In this document: in pieces, positions 1 to 9,502 of the stretch | How positions within the stretch are numbered: position 1 is the first letter of the stretch | How the letters are laid out: each line of letters begins with the position of its first letter | DNA from: Variovorax sp. PBL-E5 | GTDB lineage: Bacteria; Pseudomonadota; Gammaproteobacteria; Burkholderiales; Burkholderiaceae_C | NCBI RefSeq assembly: GCF_901827185.1 | Contig: NZ_LR594671.1 | Coordinates: forward strand, 2,480,001-2,544,000 | Direction: 5' to 3' | Length of the DNA: 64,000 bases | The notes under the pieces: model-generated | The model's input: only the letters and a program-made list of their open reading frames with translations | Told to the model about the DNA's origin: nothing | Database searches by the model: none | Program-made: the position numbers and the translations under genes

Positions 1-1
1 C

Positions 2-845
<844 letters not shown>

Positions 846-853
<8 letters not shown>

Positions 854-1412
854 GCGCGAATTCATCCTCGGCGGCCAGAAGAGCGGCAAGTCGCGGCGCG
901 CCGAACAGCGCGCCGTCGACTGGCTCGCCGCGTCGCCGGGCCGCCATGCGGTGTTGATCGCGACCGCCATGCCGCACGACGACGAGATGCGCGAGCGCAT
1001 CGCGCGCCATCGGGCCGATCGCGCCCAGCGCGTGCCCGGGCTCGTCACGGTCGAGGAGCCGGTCGCGCTGGCAGAGGCCATCGATGCGCACAGCGCGCCC
1101 GCAACGCTGGTGTTAGTCGACTGCCTCACCCTGTGGCTCACCAACCTGCTGATGCCGCTCGATGCCGCGCTGAGCCCGGCGCCGCCGCAGATCGTGACCG
1201 CCCAAGCCTTGCTGTTGAAGGCGCTGGCCGATGCGCGCGGTCCCATCGTGCTGGTCGGCAACGAGATCGGCCTCGGCGTGATCCCGCTCGGCCGCGAGGT
1301 GCGTGCCTTCGTCGATGCGCTGGGCCGTCTCAACCAGGAGGTCGCAGCCGCCTGCGACCGCGTCACGCTGATGGCGGCCGGCTTGCCGCTCGCCTTGAAG
1401 GAACCCCGATGA
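846..1412 (+). CDS. cobU: Bifunctional adenosylcobinamide kinase / adenosylcobinamide-phosphate guanylyltransferase
   Basis: CobU phosphorylates adenosylcobinamide and then transfers GMP to make adenosylcobinamide-GDP, the substrate of CobS. The 188-residue length is normal for the family. The P-loop GGQKSGKS sits at residues 9-16, followed by VEEPVALAEAI, the VDCLTLWLTNLL segment and the GNEIGLGVIP motif typical of CobU/CobP. The ATG at 846 lies inside the end of cobB (8-base overlap), and the stop overlaps the next start by 4 bases (ATGA), which suggests translational coupling. Pseudomonas nomenclature would call it cobP. Confidence 0.95.
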
Positions 1413-2296
1413 ACCGTCTTCTGCGCCTGGCGTCCGCCGTGCTGCTGTGCGCACTGGCCTTCGCCGCGCAAGCGGTGGTCGTGTCCGACGAGCGCGGCGT
1501 CCGCGTCGATCTGCCGCGGCCGCCGCAGCGCATCGTGTCGCTGCTGCCTTCGCTGACCGAATCGGTCTGCACGCTCGGCGCCTGCGCCCGGCTGGTCGGC
1601 GTCGACCGCTATTCCAACTGGCCCGATCCGGTGCGTGCGCTGCCGCAGGTCGGCGGCGGGCTCGATCCGAATGTCGAGGCGATCGTCGCGCTCCAGCCCG
1701 ATCTGGTGCTGCTGGCCAAGTCCTCGCGCGTGACGCAGCGGCTCGAGGCCCTCGGCCTCAAGGTGCTGGTGCTCGAACCGAAGAGCCATGCCGACGTGCG
1801 GCGCGTGCTCGACGCGCTGGGCCGTGCGCTCGGCGTCGACGATGCGCAGCAGGTATGGCGCACCATCGATGCCAGCGTCTCGGCCGCGGCGCAATCGCTG
1901 CCCGCGGAAGTGATGAAGCGCACGCGCGTGTACTTCGAAGTCAACAGCGCGCCCTATGCGGCCGGCGAAGTTTCGTTCATCGGCGAGACGCTCGCGCGGC
2001 TCGGCGCGAGGAACATCGTGCCGGCTTCGCTCGGGCCTTTCCCCAAGCTCAATCCCGAGTACGTGGTGCGCGCCAATCCCGACCTGATCATGGTCGGCGC
2101 GCGCAGCGCGCAAGGTCTGGAACAGCGGCCGGGCTGGGGTGCGATCCGCGCCGTGCGCGAAGGCCGCATCTGCCGCTTCACCGCCGCCGAATCCGACGTG
2201 CTGGTGCGGCCCGGCCCGCGCATGGGCGAGGCCGCGCGGCTGATGGCGCAATGCCTGCTCGACAAGACCGACAAGACGCGCGGAGAGCGCGGATGA
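1409..2296 (+). CDS. btuF: Periplasmic cobalamin/corrinoid-binding protein of an ABC importer
   Basis: This is the periplasmic binding component that delivers a corrinoid to the membrane permease encoded next. The 295-residue protein begins with a cleavable signal (MNRLLRLASAVLLCALAFAAQA) and then a helical-backbone-metal-receptor fold: RIVSLLPSLTES, a LVGVDRYSNWP segment and an APYAAGEVSFIGE segment. The start has an AAGGA ribosome-binding site 8 bases upstream and overlaps cobU by 4 bases. A haem or siderophore ligand is possible by fold alone, but the position between cobU and cobO argues for B12 or cobinamide. Confidence 0.88.
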   Translation: MNRLLRLASAVLLCALAFAAQAVVVSDERGVRVDLPRPPQRIVSLLPSLTESVCTLGACARLVGVDRYSNWPDPVRALPQVGGGLDPNVEAIVALQPDLVLLAKSSRVTQRLEALGLKVLVLEPKSHADVRRVLDALGRALGVDDAQQVWRTIDASVSAAAQSLPAEVMKRTRVYFEVNSAPYAAGEVSFIGETLARLGARNIVPASLGPFPKLNPEYVVRANPDLIMVGARSAQGLEQRPGWGAIRAVREGRICRFTAAESDVLVRPGPRMGEAARLMAQCLLDKTDKTRGERG

Positions 2297-3297
2297 AGAG
2301 CCAGCACCGCCGCGCGCTCGCGCTCGGTCTGGCGCTGCTGCTGCTGAGCGCCGCGCTGCTCGTGCTCGGCGCTGGCATCGGCAGCACCGGTTTCGAGCGC
2401 GTGCTGGCGGTGCGCGACGATCCGGTGGCGATGCAGATCGTGTGGGACATCCGCTTGCCGCGCACGCTGGGCGCCTGGCTGGCCGGCGCATTGCTCGGGC
2501 TGGCGGGCGCGGTCGCGCAGGGGCTGTTTCGCAATCCGCTGGCCGATCCCTATCTGCTCGGCAGCGCATCGGGCGCCTCGCTCGGCGTGGCGCTGGCCTT
2601 GTGGATGTTCGGCGTGTCGCCGACCAGCACGCAATGGGTGGTGCGCCTGGGCCTGACCGGCGCGGCCTTCCTCGGCGCGGTGCTGGCCGTGCTGCTCACG
2701 CTGCTGCTGGCGCGCGGCGTGCAGCAGACGCTGCGGCTGTTGCTCGCGGGCGTGATCGTCGGCGTGGTGCTCGGTGCGGTCAAGGACCTGGTCACCATCG
2801 CATCGGCCGACATCCTGCAGGCCATCCAGGGCTTCATGCTGGGCAGCACCGGCCTGGTGGGATGGGGCGCGTGTGCGGTGATGGGCGGGCTGGGCGCGCT
2901 CTGCCTGCTGTGCGGCTGGGCGCTGGCGCCGGTGCTCGACGGGCTGGCGCTCGGCGAGGCGACTGCCAGCAGCCTGGGCCTGCCGCTGGGCGCGATGCGC
3001 GCGGCGCTGGTCGCGGTGCTGGCGCTGGCCACGGGCACGGCCGTGGCGCAGACCGGGCTCATCGCCTTCGTCGGGCTTGCAGCGCCGCACCTGGTGCGCT
3101 CGGCCGTCAAGACCACGCATGCGCGGCTGGTGGTGCTGTCGGCCGCGATGGGCGGCCTGCTGCTGATGGCGGCCGATCTGCTGGCGCGCTGGCTGATCGC
3201 GCCGCAGGAACTGCCGGTCGGCGTGCTGACCGCGGTGCTGGGCGGCAGCTACCTGCTGTGGCTGATGCACCGGCGCAGCGCGCGCGGAGGCTTCTGA
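2293..3297 (+). CDS. btuC: Cobalamin ABC transporter permease, FecCD family
   Basis: This is the inner-membrane permease for corrinoid uptake. The 334-residue, very hydrophobic protein has about ten predicted membrane segments and the FecCD signatures [39 protein letters not shown] and GLAAPHLVR. That last segment is the coupling region that contacts the ATPase. ATGA overlap joins it to btuF, and a TGATG junction joins it to btuD, so the three transporter genes are translationally linked. It is preceded by GGAG at good spacing. Confidence 0.92.
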   Translation: MKSQHRRALALGLALLLLSAALLVLGAGIGSTGFERVLAVRDDPVAMQIVWDIRLPRTLGAWLAGALLGLAGAVAQGLFRNPLADPYLLGSASGASLGVALALWMFGVSPTSTQWVVRLGLTGAAFLGAVLAVLLTLLLARGVQQTLRLLLAGVIVGVVLGAVKDLVTIASADILQAIQGFMLGSTGLVGWGACAVMGGLGALCLLCGWALAPVLDGLALGEATASSLGLPLGAMRAALVAVLALATGTAVAQTGLIAFVGLAAPHLVRSAVKTTHARLVVLSAAMGGLLLMAADLLARWLIAPQELPVGVLTAVLGGSYLLWLMHRRSARGGF

Positions 3298-4085
3298 TGG
3301 CCACGCCCGTCGCGCAGCAGATCGCGCTCGAGGCCCGGCAGGTCCGCGCCACGCTGGGCGTCACCGAGGTGCTGCACGGCATCGATCTGTCGCTGGCGTC
3401 CGGCCGCTGGACCAGCATCGTCGGGCCGAACGGCGCCGGCAAGTCGACACTGCTGAAGGTGCTCGCGGGCCTGCTCGCGCACACGGGCGGCGTGCATCTG
3501 TTCGGCGAGCCGCTGGCTGCGCTGTCCGGACGCGCGCGCGCGCAGCGGCTGTCCTGGCTCGGGCAGGGCGGCGCGGGCGAGGGCAGCGCCGACGACCTGA
3601 TGGTCTACGACGTCGCGATGCTCGGCCGCCTGCCGCACCAGCGCTGGCTCGCGGCACCGAGCGCGCTCGATCGCGCCGCCGTGGAACGCGCGCTGCGCAG
3701 TACGCAGGCCTGGGCATGGCGCGGCCGGCCGCTCGGCCAGCTGTCGGGTGGCGAGCGGCAGCGCGTGCTGCTGGCGCGCGCGCTGGCGGTCGAAGCCGGG
3801 CTGCTGCTGATGGACGAGCCGCTGGCCAACCTCGATCCGCCGCATCAGGCCGACTGGATGCAGACCGCGCGCGCACTGACCGCCGAAGGACGCACGGTCG
3901 TCAGCGTGCTGCACGAACTCAACGCCGCGCTCGCCGCCGATGCGATGGTGGTGATGGCCGAGGGGCGCGTGCTGCACCACGGCGCCTGCGACGACCCCGC
4001 GACGCACGAAGCGCTCGAAGCGGTCTTCGACGGGCGCGTGACGGTTCACCGCGTGGCCGGCCATTGGATGGCGATACCGCATTGA
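3297..4085 (+). CDS. btuD: Cobalamin ABC transporter ATP-binding protein
   Basis: This is the cytoplasmic ATPase that powers the BtuCF importer. The 262 residues show Walker [10 protein letters not shown] (43-51), the signature LSGGERQR, Walker B LLLMDEP with the catalytic Glu, a D-loop and the switch His in VLHELN. A GAGG ribosome-binding site lies within the end of btuC, and the start ATG overlaps the btuC stop by one base. The gene closes the btuFCD block inside the cobalamin operon. Confidence 0.93.
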   Translation: MATPVAQQIALEARQVRATLGVTEVLHGIDLSLASGRWTSIVGPNGAGKSTLLKVLAGLLAHTGGVHLFGEPLAALSGRARAQRLSWLGQGGAGEGSADDLMVYDVAMLGRLPHQRWLAAPSALDRAAVERALRSTQAWAWRGRPLGQLSGGERQRVLLARALAVEAGLLLMDEPLANLDPPHQADWMQTARALTAEGRTVVSVLHELNAALAADAMVVMAEGRVLHHGACDDPATHEALEAVFDGRVTVHRVAGHWMAIPH

Positions 4086-4105
4086 CGAAAGAAGGAAGGA
4101 CACCC

Positions 4106-4675
4106 ATGCAGATCGAAACTCCGCCCAGCGAAAGACCCTACGAGAAGCCCGAAGGCGAGCGCCGCGGCATCGTGATCGTCAACACCGGCGACGGCAAGGG
4201 CAAGAGCACCGCCGCCTTCGGCCTCGCGCTGCGCGCGCACGGCCGCGGCAAGGCGGTGAAGATCTACCAGTTCATGAAGGTGCCGAGCGCGCGTTTCGGC
4301 GAGCACCGCATGTTCGAGCAGATCGGCATCCCCATCGAAGGCCTGGGCGACGGCTTCAGCTGGAAGAGCCAGGACCTGGAACGCTCGGCGCAGCTCGCGC
4401 GCGATGGCTGGGAGAAGGCGAGGGCGGCGATCCTCTCGGGTGAGCATTTCATGGTGGTGCTCGACGAGGTCACCTACCCGCTGATCTACGGCTGGCTGCC
4501 GCTGCAAGGCGTGCTCGACACACTGCGCGCACGGCCGAAGGAAGTGCACGTCGTGCTGACCGGGCGCCGCTGCCCGCCCGAGATCATCGAACTGGCCGAC
4601 ACGGTGACCGAGATGCAGATGGTCAAGCATGCGTTCAAAGCTGGTATTCCCGCTCAGCGCGGAATTGAAGACTGA
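4106..4675 (+). CDS. cobO: Cob(I)yrinic acid a,c-diamide adenosyltransferase
   Basis: The enzyme attaches the 5'-deoxyadenosyl group from ATP to the cobalt of reduced corrinoids. At 189 residues it has the usual length. P-loop GDGKGKST lies at 28-35, followed by [10 protein letters not shown], the [12 protein letters not shown] segment and the [23 protein letters not shown]-terminal motif of the CobA/CobO family. An AAGGAAGGA ribosome-binding site precedes the ATG, 20 bases after btuD ends. The next gene's start is one base past this stop. Confidence 0.95.
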   Translation: MQIETPPSERPYEKPEGERRGIVIVNTGDGKGKSTAAFGLALRAHGRGKAVKIYQFMKVPSARFGEHRMFEQIGIPIEGLGDGFSWKSQDLERSAQLARDGWEKARAAILSGEHFMVVLDEVTYPLIYGWLPLQGVLDTLRARPKEVHVVLTGRRCPPEIIELADTVTEMQMVKHAFKAGIPAQRGIED

Positions 4676-4676
4676 G

Positions 4677-5705
4677 ATGTTCGCGCCGGCGGTTTGGCTC
4701 CCTCCCCCTTTGGGGGAGGGCCGGGGTGGGGGCACGACAGCGCTGATCAGTGTCGCGGCCTTGTTGCTCGCCATGGCCATCGACTGCTGGCTCGGCGAGC
4801 CTCCCCCTCGTTGGCATCCCGTCGTCTGGATCGGCCGCTACCTCGGATGGATCGGGCGACGCATCGCGCCGCGTGCAGAGATGGCGTCACGCGCGTGCGA
4901 TCTTCCACGCCTCGTCGCCGGCGCGGCTGCCTGGTGGGGCGGTGCCGCGATGGTCTTCTGCGCCGCATGGATCGTCGCTGCCATCGCCGAACGCCTCCCA
5001 CCCTGGGCCGCTGCCGTGCTCATCGGCCTCGCGCTCAAGCCCTTGCTCGCCTGGCGCATGCTGCGCGACGAAGTGCTCGCGGTCGAGGCGGCGCTCGGCC
5101 GCTCGCTCGAAGAAGGCCGCGCGCAGCTTGCGAGGCTGGTGAGCCGCGACGTGAACGAGCTGAGCGAGTGCGAAGTGCGCGAAAGCGCGATCGAATCGCT
5201 GGCCGAGAACCTCAACGATTCGCTGGTCGCGCCGCTGTTCTGGTTCGTGCTCGGCGGGTTGCCCGGCGCCGCGATCTACCGCTTCGCCAACACGGCCGAT
5301 GCGATGTGGGGCTACCGCGGCGAGCGCGCTGGCCGTGTCTGGGAATGGGCCGGCAAGTGGGCCGCGCGCGCGGACGACCTGCTCTCGTGGCCGCCCGCGC
5401 GCCTCACCGCGCTGGTGCTCTTGCTTTGCTCCCTCCCCCTCCGGGGGAAGGCCGGGGTGGGGGCGATCCGCCGTGAAGCCGATCAAACCCCGTCCCCCAA
5501 CAGCGGCTGGCCCATGGCCGCAATGGCAATGCTGCTCGATGTGCGCCTCGCCAAGCCCGGCGTCTACACGCTCCATGCGGCCGGTCGAGCCGCGACCTCG
5601 GCCGACACCTCGCGCGCCGTGGACCTGGCCTCGCGTGCAGTGATCGCATGGGCCGTCTGCGCCGCGATCGCCATCGCGGGCCTGTCGGCGATCGGATGGC
5701 CATGA
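4677..5705 (+). CDS. cobD: Adenosylcobinamide-phosphate synthase (CbiB/CobD), carrying two in-frame repeat elements
   Basis: This membrane enzyme joins aminopropanol (phosphate) to adenosylcobyric acid. Family marks are CWLGEPPPRWHPVVWIGR, DVNELSECEVRESAIESLAENLNDS and SPNSGWPMAAMA, plus several hydrophobic segments. The ATG at 4677 directly after cobO is chosen. An upstream in-frame ATG at 4629 lies inside cobO, and downstream TTG 4761 or ATG 4773 would remove the first repeat, so the start is uncertain. Two copies of a GC-rich palindromic repeat are translated here. One gives the unusual LPPPLGEGRGGG near residue 8; the other gives SLPLRGKAGVGA near residue 253, between a membrane segment and the SPNSGWP motif. 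Neither breaks the frame. The 342-residue product is slightly longer than usual. Confidence 0.88.
   Translation: MFAPAVWLPPPLGEGRGGGTTALISVAALLLAMAIDCWLGEPPPRWHPVVWIGRYLGWIGRRIAPRAEMASRACDLPRLVAGAAAWWGGAAMVFCAAWIVAAIAERLPPWAAAVLIGLALKPLLAWRMLRDEVLAVEAALGRSLEEGRAQLARLVSRDVNELSECEVRESAIESLAENLNDSLVAPLFWFVLGGLPGAAIYRFANTADAMWGYRGERAGRVWEWAGKWAARADDLLSWPPARLTALVLLLCSLPLRGKAGVGAIRREADQTPSPNSGWPMAAMAMLLDVRLAKPGVYTLHAAGRAATSADTSRAVDLASRAVIAWAVCAAIAIAGLSAIGWP
4700..4732 (+). repeat. GC-rich palindromic repeat, copy 1 (within cobD 5' end)
   Basis: A perfect 9-base inverted repeat, CCCTCCCCC (4700-4708) and GGGGGAGGG (4712-4720), is separated by TTT and followed by the 13-base tail CCGGGGTGGGGGC. A second copy in the same orientation begins 731 bases downstream. 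It looks like a dispersed REP-like intergenic element that has landed in or beside coding sequence. No transposase is nearby. Confidence 0.85.
5431..5464 (+). repeat. GC-rich palindromic repeat, copy 2 (inside cobD)
   Basis: The copy has CCCTCCCCC (5431-5439), the spacer TCC, and GGGGGAAGG (5443-5451), which has one mismatch to a perfect inverted repeat. It then carries the identical 13-base tail CCGGGGTGGGGGC. It lies in the middle of the cobD coding region and is read through in frame, adding roughly a dozen residues upstream of the conserved SPNSGWP motif. Confidence 0.85.
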
Positions 5706-6733
5706 GCGCCTTCGAGGATCCAGGCCCGGTCCACGGCGGCCCCGACGCCCGAGGCGCCGTGCCGCACGATTTCTCCACCAACGGCAATGCCTGCGGGCCA
5801 TGCCCCGCCGCGCTGGACGCGCTGCAAGCTGCCGACGCCGCCCGCTACCCGGACCCGCGCTTCACCGCGCTGCGCACCCGGCTCGCCGCGTTCCATGGTG
5901 TCGAGGACGAACGCATCCTGATCGCGGCCAGCGCGAGCGAATTCATCGCACGCATCAGCGCGGCCGTCGCGCAGCAGGGCGGGCGCCGAGTGTCGCTGCC
6001 GCCTTGCAGCTACGGCGACTGCCTGCGCGCCGCCCAGGCCTGGGGCTTGTCAGTGCAATGCGCGCCGTCACCGTCGGCCGATGCGGACCTGGTCTGGTGC
6101 TGCGATCCGTCGAGTCCGCTCGGCCAGGCCCAGGACGGCCTGCAGGGCGTGATCGACGCACTGCCTGCGCAGGCCGTCTGCGTCCTCGATCTGGCCTATG
6201 AGCCCTTGCGCCTGGAAGGACGCCTGGGGCTCGGCGCGGCGCAGAAGGCGCGCGTCTGGCAGCTCTGGACGCCGAACAAGGCGCTGGGCCTGACGGGCGT
6301 GCGCGCGGCCTACGCGATCGCGCCGGCCGGCGAAGAGGGAATGCGTGCGCGCCTCGATCGGCTGGCGCCTTCCTGGCCCCTCGGTGCGCATGGCGTGGCG
6401 CTGCTCGCGGCCTGGACCGAAGAGGACGCTCAGGCCTGGTTGCGGCACAGTCTGGCGCAGCTTCGTCACTGGAAGGCCGAGCAGCAGGCGATGTGCACAG
6501 CGCTCGGCTGGACCTGCCTGCCCAGCGTCGCGAACTTCTTCTGCGCGCGCCCGGACACGCCCCATGCCGCGCGGGCCGCGGCGCTGCGCGATGCCGGCGT
6601 CCAGTTGCGCGACACCGCATCCTTCGGCCTGCCGGACCATGTGCGCCTCGGTGTGTTGCCGCCCGCGAGCCAGCGAGCGCTGCGGCACGCATGGACGGCC
6701 GAGCGTCGCGGCTCAGCGCCCGGCACGCCGTGA
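5702..6733 (+). CDS. cobC: Threonine-phosphate decarboxylase-like PLP enzyme of cobalamin synthesis
   Basis: This is a class I/II fold aminotransferase-like enzyme thought to supply (R)-1-amino-2-propanol phosphate for the nucleotide loop. In 343 residues it shows HDFSTNGNACGPCP (the usual start of CobC, DFSxNxNP-like), ARYPDPRFTALR, VWCCDPSSPLG, LDLAYEPL, and the PLP-lysine context WTPNKALGLTGVRAAY. The ATG at 5702 overlaps the cobD stop (ATGA); an ATG six bases earlier is in the same frame. The end overlaps an antisense LysR remnant by about 20 bases, where the first half of the cobalamin operon stops. Confidence 0.88.
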   Translation: MSAFEDPGPVHGGPDARGAVPHDFSTNGNACGPCPAALDALQAADAARYPDPRFTALRTRLAAFHGVEDERILIAASASEFIARISAAVAQQGGRRVSLPPCSYGDCLRAAQAWGLSVQCAPSPSADADLVWCCDPSSPLGQAQDGLQGVIDALPAQAVCVLDLAYEPLRLEGRLGLGAAQKARVWQLWTPNKALGLTGVRAAYAIAPAGEEGMRARLDRLAPSWPLGAHGVALLAAWTEEDAQAWLRHSLAQLRHWKAEQQAMCTALGWTCLPSVANFFCARPDTPHAARAAALRDAGVQLRDTASFGLPDHVRLGVLPPASQRALRHAWTAERRGSAPGTP

Positions 6734-7060
6734 AGCCGGCGGCGCCGCCCGGAGCCGTTCCAGGAACAGGCGCAGGTAGGCGCTCTCGTGCGCCGTGCGA
6801 TAGGCCAGGTGCAGCGTGGACACCGCCTCCTTGTCGAGCAGGCGCCGATAGACCACGCCCGCCAGCTGGATGCATTGGGTGTCGCTGGGCACCAGTGCGA
6901 TGCCGCCCCCCGCGGCCACGAGACCGATGATGGTGGACGCATCGCGCGCCTCCTGCACCATCCGCGGCCGAAAGCCGGCCTTGGCGCACAGCTCCTGCAC
7001 TTTCCAGTAGAGGCCGATGCCCGCGTTGCGCGGGTACATGATGAGCGGCTGGTCGCGCAG
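6713..7060 (-). pseudogene. LysR-type regulator remnant (C-terminal effector domain only)
   Basis: Read on the minus strand, about 115 residues match the end of a LysR substrate-binding domain: DQPLIMYPRN, LVAAGGGIALVPSD and TLHLAYRTAHESAYLRLFLE, then a stop. The helix-turn-helix and the first half of the effector domain are absent. Upstream of about 7060 the frame has no LysR character, and the opposite strand becomes recognisable as an unrelated gene tail. The gene was therefore cut by a deletion or rearrangement. The right boundary is approximate. Confidence 0.75.
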
Positions 7061-7234
7061 GCCATCGTCGAAGCCGTGCCCGGTCGCGTGATCTGGGGCA
7101 GCGACTGGCCGCATATTCCCGAAGGCGGGCGCGACACCGGCGAACTGCTTGAGCTCCTGGCCGATTGGGTGCCCGATGCCGCGGCGCGAGAAAAAATCCT
7201 GCGCGACAACCCGGCGCGGCTGTTCGGCTTCTAG
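7049..7234 (+). pseudogene. Amidohydrolase (TIM-barrel, COG3618-like) remnant, C-terminal end only
   Basis: The plus strand reads LVAQAIVEAVPGRVIWGSDWPH followed by LLELLADWVPDAAAREKILRDNPARLFGF and a stop. This is the typical end of a lactonase/amidohydrolase of the 2-pyrone-4,6-dicarboxylate lactonase superfamily, in which the Asp of WGSDWPH is a metal ligand. The first three quarters of the gene are missing. Its broken edge meets the broken edge of the antisense LysR remnant. Confidence 0.75.
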
Positions 7235-7266
7235 GCTGGCCGCATTCACTTCTCTCGGACGTCTCC

Positions 7267-7540
7267 ATGCATTGCATTCAGGAACTCGACACCGCCGGCG
7301 CGCGCGGTGGAGACCTTCGTCCATGGCGCGACGCGCTATCTGGTGGTGCCGCAGCTGGCCCGCGATGTCGCGGGCCAGCCGGCGCGGATGACGCTGGGCG
7401 ACAGCGATGTCGATGCCCTGATCTATCGCTGGCAGGACGGCCGCTTCGTCGAGCATGCGCGCATCGCGGTGCCCGGCGGCGAGGACGCGGCGGCCATCGC
7501 ACTGGCGGACCGTGTGAAGCCCCGTGCAGCGGACGCCTGA
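7267..7540 (+). pseudogene. EPTP/EAR-repeat protein remnant with frameshift
   Basis: An ATG at 7267 opens MHCIQELDTAGAR. After about 13 codons the sensible frame moves to another phase (near 7304-7307) and continues VETFVHGATRYLVVPQLA, then ALIYRWQDGRFVEHARIAVPGGEDA, before ending at 7540. The pattern resembles EPTP/EAR repeats (YRWxGxxF...PGGEDA). Restoring two bases after GCGCGCG would join the halves as GARxVETF. The remaining length of about 90 codons is far below a full repeat protein, so I call it a frameshifted and truncated relic. The family call is moderate. Confidence 0.55.
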
Positions 7541-7564
7541 GCGCTCGACAGGTCCGGTCGGTGC

Positions 7565-8479
7565 TCAGCTGCGCTGCAGCCTCGGATGCTTGGCGAACAG
7601 CTCTGCCGCCCAATCCACGAAGACCCGCACCTTGGCGCTCAGGTGGCGATTGGGCGGATAGACCACATGCACCGGCAGGGGCGGCCGGATCCAGTCGTGC
7701 AGGATCTCGACCAGCTCGCCGCTCGCGATGTAGGGCTCGGCCATGTAGGTGATGACCTGCGAGATGCCGAAGCCGCCGAGCACCGCCGTCATGTGCGCAT
7801 TGCTGTCGTTGACCGACACGCGGTACGGCCCCGCGAGCTCGATGTGCTCGTCGCCCTTGACGAACTCGTGGGGAAAGATGCGCCGCGTGCTGCCCGAGAA
7901 GAAGCTCACCACCAAGTGCCGCTTCTCGATGTCGGCCGGATGCTGCGGCGTGCCGTAGCGCTTGAGGTAGGCCGGCGAGGCCACCGTCATCCAGGGCAGG
8001 GTGCCGATGCGGCGCGCGACCAGCGACTGGTCGGTCAGATCGCCGCCGCGGATCACGCAGTCGACGTTGTCCGTGATCAGGTCCACCGTGCGGTCGCTGA
8101 CGCCAAGGTCGACCTGGATGTCGGGGTAGCGGTCGCAGAAGGTCGACAGCGCCGGCAGGATCACCAGCCGTGCCATCGCCGAGCCGACATCCAGCCGCAG
8201 GCGCCCGGTCGGGTTGGCCTGCGCGTTGGTCATGCTGGCCTCGATCTCGTCGAAGTCGTTCAGCAGGCGCGCGGTGCGCTCGAAATACGCCGCGCCGTCC
8301 GGCGTGACCGTCACGCGCCGGGTGGTGCGGTTGAGCAGCTTCACGCGCAGGCGCGACTCCAGCGCCTGGATCTGCTTGGTCACGGTGCCCTTGGGCAGCC
8401 CGAGCGAGTCGGCGGCGCGCGTGAAAGTGCCCGCCTCGACGACGCGGACAAAGATCCGCATGCCCTGGATCTGGTCCAT
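7565..8479 (-). CDS. LysR family transcriptional regulator
   Basis: This 304-residue DNA-binding regulator has an N-terminal winged helix-turn-helix (MRIFVRVVEAGTFTRAADSLGLPKGTVTKQIQALESRL) and a LysR substrate-binding domain of the CrgA/DsdC-like type (TGRLRLDVGSAMARLVILPAL, CVIRGGDLTDQSLVARRIG). The start at 8479 is preceded by GGAGA at 9 bases; an ATG at 8494 is also in frame. It is transcribed away from the hydrolase and efflux genes, with 165 bases between the starts, so it is the likely local regulator. Its ligand is unknown. Confidence 0.9.
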   Translation of the reverse strand: MDQIQGMRIFVRVVEAGTFTRAADSLGLPKGTVTKQIQALESRLRVKLLNRTTRRVTVTPDGAAYFERTARLLNDFDEIEASMTNAQANPTGRLRLDVGSAMARLVILPALSTFCDRYPDIQVDLGVSDRTVDLITDNVDCVIRGGDLTDQSLVARRIGTLPWMTVASPAYLKRYGTPQHPADIEKRHLVVSFFSGSTRRIFPHEFVKGDEHIELAGPYRVSVNDSNAHMTAVLGGFGISQVITYMAEPYIASGELVEILHDWIRPPLPVHVVYPPNRHLSAKVRVFVDWAAELFAKHPRLQRS

Positions 8480-8586
8480 TCGATGTTTCTCCATGGGGCC
8501 GGCGAACGCCGGCGGAGCGGGATTCTCACATGTTGCCCCGAAGCGATTGTTGATTGATTGGAAACAGAGTGGGGTTCGATGGCCCG

Positions 8587-8614
8587 TTGCGGTGGTCAAT
8601 GCGCGGCTTATATT
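8587..8614 (+). promoter_or_regulatory. Possible sigma-70 promoter of the hydrolase gene
   Basis: A TATATT -10-like hexamer (8609-8614) lies 16 bases after TTGCGG (8587-8592), in the divergent spacer between the LysR gene and the hydrolase gene. The -35 match is only partial. The spacer is visibly richer in A+T than its surroundings, as expected for a LysR-controlled region. Confidence 0.35.
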
Positions 8615-8644
8615 CAAGCCATCGTTCACCCACTGAGGTTGTCC

Positions 8645-9502
8645 ATGTCATCCCGTCCGACTCCGCACCCTGCTGCCGCCCCCGTGGCGGCACCGGGCGC
8701 CGAAACCGACATCCGCATCGAGCTGCCCGACCGCGAGCCGGTCGCGGCGCGCCTGTACGGCCAGCGGGCGCGGGGTGCCACGGTGCCGCTGGTGCTGCAT
8801 TTCCACGGCGGCACCTTCGTCTGCGGCGATCTGGACAACGGCCGCAACGTGGCACGCCTGCTGGCGGGGGCCGGCGCGGTGGTGGTGTCGCTCGACTATC
8901 CCCTGGCGCCCAAGGCGCCGTTCCCCGAGCCGATCGAGGTCGGCTATGCGGCGCTCGAATGGCTCTACAAGCAGCGCGTGAAGATGGCCGGCAAGGGCGC
9001 CCGCATGTTCCTGGCCGGCGAGGAAGCCGGCGGCAACCTGGCCGCCGCGGTGGCGCTGATGGCGCGCGACCGGGCACATCCGCCGCTGGCCGGCCAGATC
9101 CTGCTGTCGCCGATGCTGGACCCCTGCGCGGGCACGGCCTCGCTGCGCAAGGCGAGCGGCGATACGCCGAATTGCCGATGGGCTTCGGGCTGGCAGGAGT
9201 ACCTGGCCTGTCCGATGAACACCACGCATCCCTATGCGGTGCCCGGCGCCTCGCTGCGGCTGGCCCAGTTGGCGCCGACGCTGGTGCTGGTCGGGCAGGA
9301 CGACGCGATGCGCGACGAAGGCATGAACTTCGCGCGCCGGCTGAGCGAGGCCGGCATTCCGGTGACCCGGCATGTGCTGCCGGGTGCCGACAACTGGCCC
9401 GATGCACTGTACGAGCCTGAAAGCTCGGGCTGCGCAGCCTGCGAGGCGACGGTGCAGCAGCACTTCCGCGAGTTCTTCAGCGCGGCACCGCCACCGCACT
9501 AG
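8645..9502 (+). CDS. Alpha/beta hydrolase of the hormone-sensitive-lipase type, apparently without its catalytic Ser and His
   Basis: The 285-residue protein has the family scaffold: oxyanion-hole motif HFHGG (52-56), VVSLDYPLAPKAPFP and PTLVLVGQDDAMRDEG. The nucleophile elbow, GDSAGG in active members, reads GEEAGG (125-130), so Glu stands where Ser should be. The usual C-terminal catalytic His region reads GADNWPD, without His. The start at 8645 skips an in-frame upstream ATG (8558) that lies in the promoter region. It precedes the efflux operon on the same strand. It may be a non-catalytic binding protein or have an altered activity; no substrate can be inferred. Confidence 0.82.
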   Translation: MSSRPTPHPAAAPVAAPGAETDIRIELPDREPVAARLYGQRARGATVPLVLHFHGGTFVCGDLDNGRNVARLLAGAGAVVVSLDYPLAPKAPFPEPIEVGYAALEWLYKQRVKMAGKGARMFLAGEEAGGNLAAAVALMARDRAHPPLAGQILLSPMLDPCAGTASLRKASGDTPNCRWASGWQEYLACPMNTTHPYAVPGASLRLAQLAPTLVLVGQDDAMRDEGMNFARRLSEAGIPVTRHVLPGADNWPDALYEPESSGCAACEATVQQHFREFFSAAPPPH

